A stretch of DNA of 64,000 bases from Typhlomys cinereus (lineage: Eukaryota > Chordata > Mammalia > Rodentia > Platacanthomyidae): contig JALPQD010000004.1 in the NCBI GenBank assembly GCA_023101885.1, forward strand, positions 13,661,688-13,725,687. Reading direction: 5' to 3'. A program made the position numbers and the translations under genes. The notes under the pieces are model-generated. The model worked only from the letters and a program-made list of their open reading frames with translations. It was not told where the DNA came from and did not search any database. This document shows, piece after piece, positions 35,705 through 44,960 of the stretch. Position 1 is the stretch's first letter, and each line of letters opens with the position of its first letter.

Positions 35705-37410
35705 CACATTTTATTTATTTTTTTCCTAATCATATAAGCCCGATAGGTACTCCCATCCTCTCCCTCTCTCTTCCCCTCCCAGTCATCCCCATTTACACTC
35801 TATTCCCTCCTCCCCTTTTTATCACCCCCTCCCTCTCTTCTCCTCTCAGTGCCTCCCCCTTCTTCCCTCCCATCCCCTGGAGCTTACTTTTGTGTGAATG
35901 CCATGTCTCCCTCTAAGTCCTCCACCCTAGTGAGGGGTAAAGACTCAGTAGCATAGCTCAGAGCCCCTTCTTGGGCTTCTTGTTAGTATAGGAACTCTAT
36001 TATGACTGTTAATCCCTTGCCTCTAAGGATCCTAATGCCTAGAGTCTTCTTCCCTATCATCCATGCTAGATTTTGGGGGGGGGTCTTTGACATGTCAGCC
36101 ATTGTGCAGATCAGGCAAAGTCCAATTCTGGCTGCACAGCCCTAACTTTTGTAGAGTATCTTGCATATCATTGGTCCTCCCTATTTTTAGGCTCTTACAA
36201 TCTTCCTGCTCCCTCTTCTGAAATGTTCCCTGAGCTTTAGGATGGGAAGAGATTTGGCTGGTCTGGTTCCAGGTGAAAAATGTAGGGTTTTTGGTGTTCT
36301 GGATTATGGTTTGTTGTTTTCAGTTTTGCTTTTCCTGCACTGCCCTTGGAAGCATCCTGATTGGTATTGAAGGTCACCACCTAACCAAAGATAAAAGACT
36401 GTTTAAATGAAGATCATAATGTAAGAGGATACTCAAAGGTAGATAGAAGAATAGGAGTAGGACACAACAGTGAAGGGGGGGGTCACTGTCCCATTTGCGG
36501 GATGTTCACTATCTATCTGCCAGTCCCTATACCCTCCCTGATTGGTGAGATCAAACCTCTTCAGTTGACCTGGAAGGGAATTGAGAGTGAGCTTCACCAG
36601 ATGTCTCGCTACTTCCATGCAATACTTGATAGTGACCTATTTTCTCCACTGAAGTTGATTTCCCAATCTCCTTTTTTTTCTGGGGGGGGGGCTCCTACCA
36701 CTTCCCTCTTGTTTATAGTCCTTTGATTTTACAGTAGGTTTTGCAGAGATTTACCTTTGAAAATGTCATTAAGTGGGTTTGGAATTAGGATCCGCTTATT
36801 AGGGAGGACATACGGTGTCTAACTTTCTATGTCTGGGATACTTCAGTTAACATAATTTTTTCCAATTCTGTCCATTTCCTGGCAAATTTCATTAATTCAT
36901 CTTTTATGATGGCTGAGTAGAATTCCATTGTGTAAATGTACCACATTTTCCTTATCCATTCATCAACTGACATATTTCAATTTCATCCCTGGAAAAGTTT
37001 CTTTTGAGTTCCCAGGCCCATATTTTAATTGGGCCATTTATCTTCTTGGTATTTAGTTTTTAAGTTTTTTGTGCACTCTGGATAATAGAGTTCTATCAGA
37101 TATGTGGTTAGTGAAGTTTGTTTTTCCCCATTCTGTGGGTTATCTTTTTGCTAGGTTTAAAATCTCTTTATTTGAACAGAAGCTATTTGGTTGATGGGGT
37201 TATTTAACTCCTCCAGGATTTTCCCTTACATTGTTCTGAACATAGATAATAAAGATCAGACCTTGAAAATCATTATCTTGGGTATGGCTTTCTTGGCTAT
37301 TTTCTGTGTGTTTGTTCTGGTTTGATTCTATCATTATGGGGTTGATTCTTTTTGTAAGAGATTTGTTGTCTTGGCTTTTGTTTCTATGTATTTGGGCTAT
37401 GACTTGGGCA
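35705..37410 (-). mobile_element. LINE-1, 3' UTR and ORF2 end, decayed
   Basis: T-rich start, then the reversed polypurine tract (35740-35890), then a 3' UTR that matches the L1 at 1732 block for block (for example gactcagtagcatagctcag, taatcccttgcctctaagga, tagagtatcttgcatatcat). The ORF2 end follows in reverse from about 36850: tagaattccattgtgtaaat then gtaccacattttcc, and further ttgggccatttatcttcttg, ttctgtgggttatctttttg and gaagctatttggttgatggg, all landmarks of L1 ORF2 read in antisense. It stops at about 37410, where a second L1 begins. No intact frame. Confidence 0.88.
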
Positions 37411-38371
37411 TTTTTGTTTTATTTTTTTAAACATTTTTTATTATTATTTCCGCTCATACAAACTTAATAGGTACACCGTTTCCCTCCCTCTTCCTCCCCC
37501 CGAACCTCTGCTCCCCCTCCCCTCACCCCTCCCTCCCCATCCCCCAATGCCTCCTGCCCCAATTCCCAGAGAGTCCTTTAATATGCATCCCTGACTCTTA
37601 TGACCTTCTTTTTGTATGTTTTTGGCTGAACTGAATTAGACAGTATTAGAACACTTGAGCAGTTATTGTTAGTGTTTGCCTTGGAGTTGTGTATGCTTGT
37701 CTGGTGTTGTTATTTCCTAGATGAGGCTATTGGACGTTAGTACATCAATTAAGGTGGGTTTAGTAGACAGGGATTGAAGATTAGTATGGTAGTGCACTAT
37801 TTAGGTTTACTTCTTTGGTGACATGTGAGGGTGAATGGCATAGTCCCTAAAGTTGTATGGGTTTTGGGGTGACTATATGGAAACGGTAAACTACAGTGAC
37901 TAATAATTGAGAGGAACAAGATGCTAAAAACGGTTTACTTATCTTAGAGCTGGATGTGAAGATTATCTCCTGTATGATGGGATGATTTTAGAAGACCTCA
38001 CATGAATGGTGTTGATCCCCTTGCTATGGTTTTCTCTGAACTCTGTTGAATTCTGAGGAGCAGGGATTCTTTCCTAGGAGCAGGGAATCTTCCCTCATCC
38101 AGGTCCAGGTCCACGTCCAGGTCCGGGTTCACGGCCAGGGTAGAAAGGCAGAGTGGCTAGTGGGGTTCAGAGATGTCCTGAGGCCCCGGCTGGGCCCAAG
38201 GGTCTTTTCCAGGGCCAGAAAGACAGGCTGGCTGCTAGTGGGAAGGACAGATGACCTGGGGCTTGGGACCCCCTGAGGGGCAGGGAGTCTGCCCTAGTCC
38301 TGATCTGGGTTCTAGTTAGGGCAGAAAAAGCCCTGACAGATTTTTTTATGCTCACTTTGTTTGGCATTTTT
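37407..38371 (-). mobile_element. Rearranged LINE-1: 3' end joined to 5' monomers
   Basis: A candidate 9-bp duplication (ggcattttt) lies at 37407-37415 and 38363-38371. Between them are an L1 tail and 3' UTR end (37416-37598: ttatttccgctcatacaaac, the reversed polypurine tract, gagtcctttaatatgcatcc) and then sequence unlike the 3' UTR of its relatives (37599-38040). The last part, 38040-38345, is a GC-rich block of tandem units. No ORF2 sequence is seen. If this is one insertion, it is an L1 with its middle missing, as after splicing or deletion. The alternative is two separate insertions. Confidence 0.5.
38040..38345 (-). repeat. GC-rich tandem monomers, probable L1 5' promoter
   Basis: Three units begin with a related motif: ctgaggagcagggattcttt (38054), ctgaggccccggctgggccc (38178) and ctgaggggcagggagtctgc (38272). 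Each goes on to a gggcagaaa-type motif (agggtagaaaggcagagtgg, agggccagaaagacaggctg, agggcagaaaaagcc). The units are about 95-125 bp apart and the third is incomplete. Inside unit 1 a ccaggt hexamer array occurs (38098-38125). GC content is far above the surroundings. Mouse L1 promoters are also built of tandem 5' monomers, so I infer an L1 5' UTR, reading leftward. Confidence 0.55.
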
Positions 38372-38516
38372 AATGATCCAGATTTGTATATTCTCTATTT
38401 ATACTGTTATGAATAAGCACTATTTACAGATAAGTATTTGCCATTCACTTAAAAGCAGTATTTCAGAGTTTGGGATAAGCTTCACGGTTATATATGCTTG
38501 CTTTCAATCTGAATTA

Positions 38517-38518
<2 letters not shown>

Positions 38519-38562
<44 letters not shown>

Positions 38563-38566
38563 ACAG
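38519..38566. repeat. (AC)n microsatellite
   Basis: Long AC run with one interruption (acaaac) near the right end. Confidence 0.95.
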
Positions 38567-38895
38567 GAAGAGGCATTTATCTCAGTTTTCCATAGTCCTC
38601 TCTGCTATCTCTTGATCTCATATGAGTGCCAAGTATCATTTGATGAGTTTCCACGCACCATCTGCTGTCCTTAGGATATTTTTCCTGTGATACTGTTTTG
38701 AAAGGAAATTGTTTCCTGTATTTGTGTTTATGTAACAAAACGAGAAATTAGTGTGTACAAGTTTTTTCATTTTTTTCTTTCACTCATTCATATTATTGCT
38801 AGATTTGTAAACCTGAACTTATTAACTTTGGAGGGTATATCATAGGCTCAATGAATGAGATACTAGTTGGGGATTTCTAGAGGAACTGAGCACAT

Positions 38896-38941
38896 TCTCT
38901 CTCTCTCTCTCTCTCTCTCCACACACATACACACACACACA

Positions 38942-38980
<39 letters not shown>
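38896..38980. repeat. (TC)n-(AC)n compound microsatellite
   Basis: TC run at 38896-38919 passes into an AC run at 38920-38980 with a few single-base changes. Confidence 0.95.
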
Positions 38981-38983
<3 letters not shown>

Positions 38984-39483
38984 GTAGTAATAAGAGGATA
39001 AAAGGAATGGTGTTTTTTTTTTACTAACTTATCTGTTCTGGGATTATAGACCCCAAAAACCACTGTCAGGCTGAAAACTAGAGAAATCAATAGTTAAACA
39101 GTCTGAGAAGCAGGAAGCCTCAACAAAAATTGGATCAATGAGGCAGCTCCAATCTGAAGGTGAAGGTCTGGGAGCTCCTTAAGCAGTTGCCACATGCAAA
39201 TACTGAAGAAGATGGTCTATTGTTGACTATCAATGATAACACTTGTTTTGAGAGACCTTACATTGCCTACGATATTGGGTTTTCTTTGCCTTTTGCTGTT
39301 TATTCACAGCCTCGGCCCACTAAATGATACCATCTATATTCAGGATGAATCTTCTCCCTTGGATTCACAGATCCACACTCTCATAAATACTTGTGTAAGT
39401 GTGTGTTGCCAGTTTTTTAAGTGTTTCTTTAACCAATCAATTGAGCTTCAAGATAAATCATTATATACAATAAAAGTCTGTTG

Positions 39484-39546
39484 AAAAAAGGAAGGAAAGG
39501 AAGGAAGGAAGGAAGGAAGAAAAAGAAAGAAAGAACCTATGTATCA

Positions 39547-39598
<52 letters not shown>

Positions 39599-39632
39599 AA
39601 AAAAGAAAAAAAGAAAGAAAGAGAAAAGAAGG
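39484..39632. repeat. (GGAA)n-(GAAA)n purine tract
   Basis: About 150 bp of pure-purine sequence on the plus strand, interrupted only at 39535-39545 (acctatgtatc). The left part is GGAA-rich and the right part GAAA-rich. Frames read through it give lysine-rich or, in reverse, Phe/Leu/Ser-rich artefacts. Confidence 0.95.
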
Positions 39633-39842
39633 TATGTATCTTCAAGTGAATGGGATGGATATTATTAGACATGGGCAGGCAAAGAAAAATACGTGCGATA
39701 ATATAGGAAGGGTAAATTGAATAAAATACATCTTCTATTTGTGCAAAACATTGAATCAAAAGCAAAACTAGCACTAGAATTATTTTGGTAATTTATGAAC
39801 TTTAAATGTGTGGAATGCTCAAATCTATGAATATCTTAATGG

Positions 39843-40073
39843 AAATGCCTATCTTTTTTTTTTATTTCCACTCATACAAACTTAACAGGTACACCGGTCC
39901 CCCCCTCCCTCCAACCCCCTATCCCCCTGTGCCCCCCTCCCCTCCCCCTTCCCTAACCATCCCCCAGTGCCTTCCCCTCCCATCCCCGGAGCATCCTTTA
40001 ATGTGCATGCCAAACTCTCCTCTGGGTTCTCCTCTCCGATGAGGTGCAAGGACCCAGTGAAAATGCCTATCTT
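39843..40073 (-). mobile_element. Short LINE-1 tail with TSD
   Basis: A 13-bp duplication (aaatgcctatctt) is present at 39843-39855 and 40061-40073. The insert is 39856-40060 (205 bp): poly(T), atttccactcatacaaactt, polypurine tract in reverse, ggagcatcctttaatgtgca, ending at gcaaggacccagtga. It gives a clean view of the L1 3' end active in this lineage. Confidence 0.95.
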
Positions 40074-41495
40074 ATGGTATCTCTTTCTACATCTTAAATG
40101 CAGGGGTATAGTCATACATGTGCTAATTCATACTTACATATGCACACTCACATATGCACCGTTTTTCTCTTTGAATTATTTAGTGACTTCATGGGACAGG
40201 ATGTAATATAAAGTTGATAGAACTGCAGCTGCAATTAAACTACTTGATAGACCTTCATTGTACTGAAAGAAAGGTACAGGTAACAACATTAGAAATTAAA
40301 TTCCCTTCAAGAAGATATCCTAGCTATCCACATGGTTACAGAGAGTGAGAACAAAGGATAAGTCATCGAAACTTAAAGACAGATGCCAACATCTGTGTGT
40401 CTTCCAGTCATCTAATGGACTGATGATCTATGCTCCTGACCAAAATGTTTTCCTCAGCAAAGTCTTCTGTTTTCATCTCTATCTACTAGTTCTGAGTGCA
40501 GCCTTCCACAGTTCTTGCTATAGATGGAGGGAAACATACTAAAAATGTATTTTTAAATAGGTTATTGAACTGGCATCTTTCAGAATAATAAAGAACAATT
40601 TTGGAAGTGTGCTTGAGTGCACTTGACTGCATCATCTTCGTGTCCAATGAGCCTCACTCAACATCCATTTACTGCACTTCACTGTACCAGAGGTGTTTCC
40701 AATCCAATAGTCCATTCCAATTTATTTTATGCCAGGAAAGTGAGTGTTTTCTAAGCTCCAGAGGCAGAATTTCTTTCTTATGTATTGCAGCCTGAAAACA
40801 TTACATCCTATCAAGAAGCAAATATTTAAGACTCCATTTCTTTCTTCCTCATTCCTATCTTTTAAAAGAGCAAATAGCAGAACAAAATCATCATAGGTAA
40901 AGGCAGATCCTTATGGTTTGGCTTAGCCTATATAATTCTGTTCAATATATAAAATATTTTTAATGAAATACTCGAAGCAAAATAGAAATTTCACAGGTGT
41001 CGAGTCTATTTTTCTTTCTTCAGATATAACTGTTGATTTCAAATGTCTAGTTTCAGGACCCATGCCCATTGAAATTACTGTCCTGCAGGTGCATAATAAT
41101 AAATAAACATGAAAGACAGAACACATTTGCAAGCCATATATGGAAACAAGTACCAAGCAGGTTTTAGAACTGAAACACCTCAGCATTTGGTGCATTTGAA
41201 AGAGGTGGAATATTTTGGGATTTTGTGATGCAACTGTTAAATTCACTAGTCACATTTATTCTTCCCTTCTTTCCCTTTATTCACCACTTCCTTTCTTTGT
41301 AAACTGAATGCATGCTGCTTGCTGGGAACACAAATCCTGAATTCATCTGCTAGGTTTTCATTACACAATACTGCATTACTTATATGTCGAAAGACTCCAT
41401 GTCCAAAGTCTGAATGTCAAAAGATTTAACTGTTCTGAAGGTGTTTGTCTTCATTGCTTAGAGGTGGTCAATTTGTCACTGTGTGCTAACATGAA
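40074..41495. other. Unique DNA, no gene seen
   Basis: Reverse frame of 107 codons at 40923-41246 has no recognisable domain. No repeat family identified. Confidence 0.5.
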
Positions 41496-41700
41496 TGTGA
41501 TAGATACAGGTGTCAACTTGAGAAATAAAGACTGAAACTTTGGGCATATCTGTGAAGATTTGGTAGCTAAAACAGGCCATAAGCATTCATGTAGGAAATC
41601 ATCTAATTGATGTAGGAAGATTCAGCCCATACTAGCTAGGAACATTTTGGGCAGGTGGATAAGATATAGAGATTAGCTTTGAACTTTCAAATGTGGGATC
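41496..41700 (+). mobile_element. Partial MaLR-like LTR, 5' part
   Basis: tgtgatagatacaggtgtca then acttgag, gtaggaagattcagcccata and tttgggcaggtggataagat match the 5' half of the LTR class at 6151 and 53659. The 3' half is not seen. Confidence 0.65.
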
Positions 41701-42965
41701 TAAATTATTAATAACTGTGAACATTTAAAAACTATGTGAACGTTTAATGTTGGACCTTGTGAACTTTTAGAATTCAACTGAAAAAATTTATAAGATGAAT
41801 GTAACATGCATGAAGACAAGGGCTGAAATTTTATGGTTTAAAAATAATGTGATGGTCTTTTTTCAGTTGTGATTTTCTGTGATGAACACCTTCCATAGCT
41901 AAAGGAGGCTTCCATATTGAGTCTTGAGACCTCCTTCAATCTATGGGTTCAACAACAGTTGTTTTAAAGCAATTTAATATAGTGTCTTCATAGCTAAGCC
42001 TTCATCGTTTGTACTCTTCATATGGACTGTATTCTCCCCTTTCCTAGATCCCTCTTCCAGAAATTTGATCAGTGCTGTACCATGGGCCTTAAATCTAATT
42101 AGAAAGCTGTTGAATTGACCCTAAAAGCCAATATAAGTCACCTCCATTCCTACTTCAGGGTTCAGAAAACATTGCAGAAGAGTAAGCAATAAGATTATAA
42201 TAGCCTGAAGTGGGATAGGAGCATGAAAACAAATATATACTACATTATTACTCTTCAATGTTTTATTGAAATGATTCTATTTATCCAATATGTTTAAGGA
42301 ATGAATGTTCTTTACCCCAAAATCAATGGCAAGGTTTGTACTATTCTCATTGAGGATGAAAATTAAACAAGTATCCCCACCAGGAAATAAGACTCTCTAA
42401 AGAAAGCAGTTCATGATATAGGTAGATGTTTTCCTGATTGACTTTAGGGGCCCTTTCTCTGGAAATATTCTAAGACTACATTTTGCAGCAAAATATTATA
42501 ATCTTCTCCTACTACAATTTGGAATAGATTCAAAGGAACACCTCATGTTGTACGTTTAGTGACAATATGTAAGACTTGTTTTTATAATTCGTGATTCTTC
42601 CTTATGAAAATGAATTCCTTTTTTCTTTCACCTTTTATCCAGTGTGAAGTAATTTAAAAATCCATTAGCACATATTGCCATGTTAATTGGATAATACTCT
42701 TCAAGGTCAAGAAACTATCAATAGATATTGAGTAGTGACTATAAATAAACACATCAGAGTAATTAGACTTGTCAATTAAAATTGAAAACTGCTAACTCTT
42801 TATGACTGGATTAAAGGTAGATCACTTTGGGGAAATAATTTTGCTCAACATAATAAATGAAGATCGAATGTTGAACTCTTAAGATCCCATGAACAAAAAA
42901 AGCTTCTGATATTTTAATATAGGTTCAGAAACTACTGGAAATGTTAGTAATGATGAACATTCTGC
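41701..42965. other. Unique AT-rich DNA
   Basis: Nothing recognised. Confidence 0.5.
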
Positions 42966-43372
42966 GGTGTGTGTGTTTATGTGTGTGTGTGTATGCACGT
43001 GTTCATGTATGTGGTATATGTTTATTATGTATATGTGGTATATGTGTGAGAGAGAGTGTGTGTGATATGCACACTGTAGATTTGTGTGTATGTGTGATGG
43101 GTGTGTGGGTACGAGGATGTCAGCATGTACATTGGAGTTCAGAGGAGAACCTTCAAGGTTGGCCCTTGCCTTACCATGAATAGGGTAGCCAAACCTGAGC
43201 TTCTGTAGTCTTGTTTCTGCATCTTATTTCCAGAATGTCCCTGGGAGTAAAGGCATTTGGGCTACTACATCAGGCCTTTTAGATGTGGGTTCTGGGGATC
43301 TGAACAAAAGTGGTTGATTAGTCTTGTGTGGTAACAGTTTTCTTCCCTTGAGTCATCTCCTCAGACTCAGAG
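42966..43372 (-). mobile_element. B3-like SINE with decayed TG tract
   Basis: Interrupted TG/TATG repeats (42966-43110), then tggagttcagaggagaacct, gcatcttatttccagaatgt, and the reversed head (tagatgtgggttctggggat, ctgaacaaaag, tgagtcatctcctcagac). Order and spacing fit a B3-type SINE in reverse. Confidence 0.72.
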
Positions 43373-43427
43373 ATGATTTTTCTCAAACAGAAGAAAATAC
43401 TATATTTATCAGGAAAACAATCAACTC

Positions 43428-43640
43428 TTAGATTTAACATTTATGAAGAGCTTGGCCTCTGCCACGCTATGTACCACAACTTCAAATGCATCTCTTTTAT
43501 TCCTCATGAAAACTGCATGAGGTATATAATTATCTTCTTCTTCAGGTAAAACTCTTCCAAGGTCACTCAAACTACTAATAAGTGCTGAAGCTAGATTAAA
43601 ATTTAGGTGCACCTGACTCCAAGTCTGATGCTCTCTGCAC
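43428..43640 (-). mobile_element. MIR (ancient SINE), nearly full
   Basis: Reversed MIR from 3' to 5': tttatgaagagcttggcctc, attcctcatgaaaactgcat, gaggtatataattatcttct, tcaggtaaaactcttccaag, gtcactcaaactactaataa, gtgctgaagctagattaaaa, cctgactccaagtctgatgc. One of the best MIR matches in the window. Confidence 0.87.
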
Positions 43641-44111
43641 CTCTCTGCATGTGCATGACTAGATAAATATTTTAATTGGTTTCACTTTGTCCTCTATTCT
43701 CTCACATGAGAACTTTCTGGTAAAGAACAATATAACCCTTGTTTTAAATTTCCATGCATTTGGAAAGACTATTCTGAAAAACAGGTCACATATTTATTAC
43801 AATTTTCCATTTTTTAAATCTGGAGGTTATATAATGCACATAATTGCGTGCCCACTGTTTCCATTAATTCTTTTGTTGGTAATGCAAAACTATTTATTTC
43901 CCTAGTTTTTCCTTTGGCATCCTAAGCATCACTGTTTTGTGGGCCAGGAGATTGCTATGTGACCTTTATTTGTCAGATTTTGGAACCATCAATGCTATTT
44001 ATCCACTCATTAAATAATTACAATTCTCTTTTGTATGGAAACAGTTGGTCTAGGTACTGACAATTAAGCAGCGAAATCAAAAGACAAAAATCTCAAACAG
44101 CTTATATTCTG

Positions 44112-44166
44112 AACTAGAGTTTTTTTTTTATTATTTATTCAATTGTGCGTGTGTGTGCGCGCGCGC

Positions 44167-44215
<49 letters not shown>

Positions 44216-44407
44216 ACCATGGGTGAATTCGGGAATCACCATGGACTGCCTCCATCTTGTTTACTCTGTCCGGGAATTCACAGGCTCCGTCCTACCAGGA
44301 CCAGAAAAGTAGGCCAATACACGGGGTCTAGGATCCGAACTCAGGACCTTCCGCCTGGAAAGCAGAGGCTTAACCCCTGAGCCACCTGTCCAGCCCCAAA
44401 TAGAGTT
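44112..44407 (-). mobile_element. Young tRNA-derived SINE with (CA)n body, copy 4
   Basis: Imperfect 10-bp duplication (aactagagtt at 44112-44121, aaatagagtt at 44398-44407). The insert is about 44122-44397. It has a T-rich start, a (CG)n(TG)n run to about 44211, the GC-rich body and the reversed head. Relative to copies 1-3 and 5 it lacks part of the body: the CCCCCGCTTC..GGCGTCTATACG region is replaced by a short gtaggccaatacacgggg. Confidence 0.88.
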
Positions 44408-44503
44408 GTTAAACCAATATGTGACTTCAAATCTATCTGACTTCAATGTATACAATTTTCTATAAGGTTATTATGCTTTCTCCAATATAATATTTTTAAA
44501 AGA

Positions 44504-44523
44504 ATTATATATATATTATATAT

Positions 44524-44554
<31 letters not shown>

Positions 44555-44566
44555 CATACATACATC
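44504..44566. repeat. (AT)n-(AC)n-(AT)n microsatellite
   Basis: Alternating purine/pyrimidine run: TA repeats, then CA repeats, then TA/TACA repeats. Confidence 0.93.
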
Positions 44567-44637
44567 AGGTAGGAACAATATATTTAGCTAGATGGATATT
44601 TGGATGGTTGCATAGAGTATGAGCTTAATATCATGAT

Positions 44638-44960
44638 TAGTATTGTCAGCTTGATACCCTGGAAAACGGTCTCCAGAGCACTTGAGAGGTATGTTGTAAA
44701 TTAAGGTTGAATTCTGGAAATGACTGAGAGATTATCTTCATAGTGTAATTCACTCCCCATCGTGTGCAGGAATTTTCTATAGGCAGGTGGTCAGAAACAG
44801 GATGAAGATATAGAGTGGTAGCTAAGCATATATTGCAAACAAGCATATCTACATTGGGTTTTGTTCTCTGCTCTTGAATATGGATATGTTATGACCAGTT
44901 CCTTTGGTTTCAGCTATGACTTACCTGATGAATTGTATGTATGTATTCCATGAAAGAATT
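44638..44960 (+). mobile_element. MaLR-like LTR, diverged
   Basis: attgtcagcttgataccctg, cttgagaggtatgttg, aaattaaggttgaattctgg, a tgctctctgctcttgaatatgg-like block and tatgttatgaccagttcctt follow the order of the LTR class with a 'gtcaacttgat' start. Termini are not clear. Confidence 0.62.

Larger units (their letters stand above)
38372..39842. other. Unique DNA with simple repeats
   Basis: Holds the (AC)n at 38519, the (TC)n(AC)n at 38896 and the (GAAA)n at 39484. Between 39050 and 39215 the text (gagaagcaggaagcctcaac, gcagctccaatctgaaggtg, aaggtctgggagctccttaa) resembles an ancient mammalian repeat, but I cannot name the family. Confidence 0.5.

Noticed and set aside
38046..38367. Possible CpG island or gene promoter
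   Set aside because: The GC-rich block is made of tandem units next to an L1 3' end, so a retroelement origin is more likely than a gene promoter.
39481..39774. Lysine-rich frame and its Phe/Leu/Ser-rich reverse frame
   Set aside because: Direct translation of the (GAAA)n tract.
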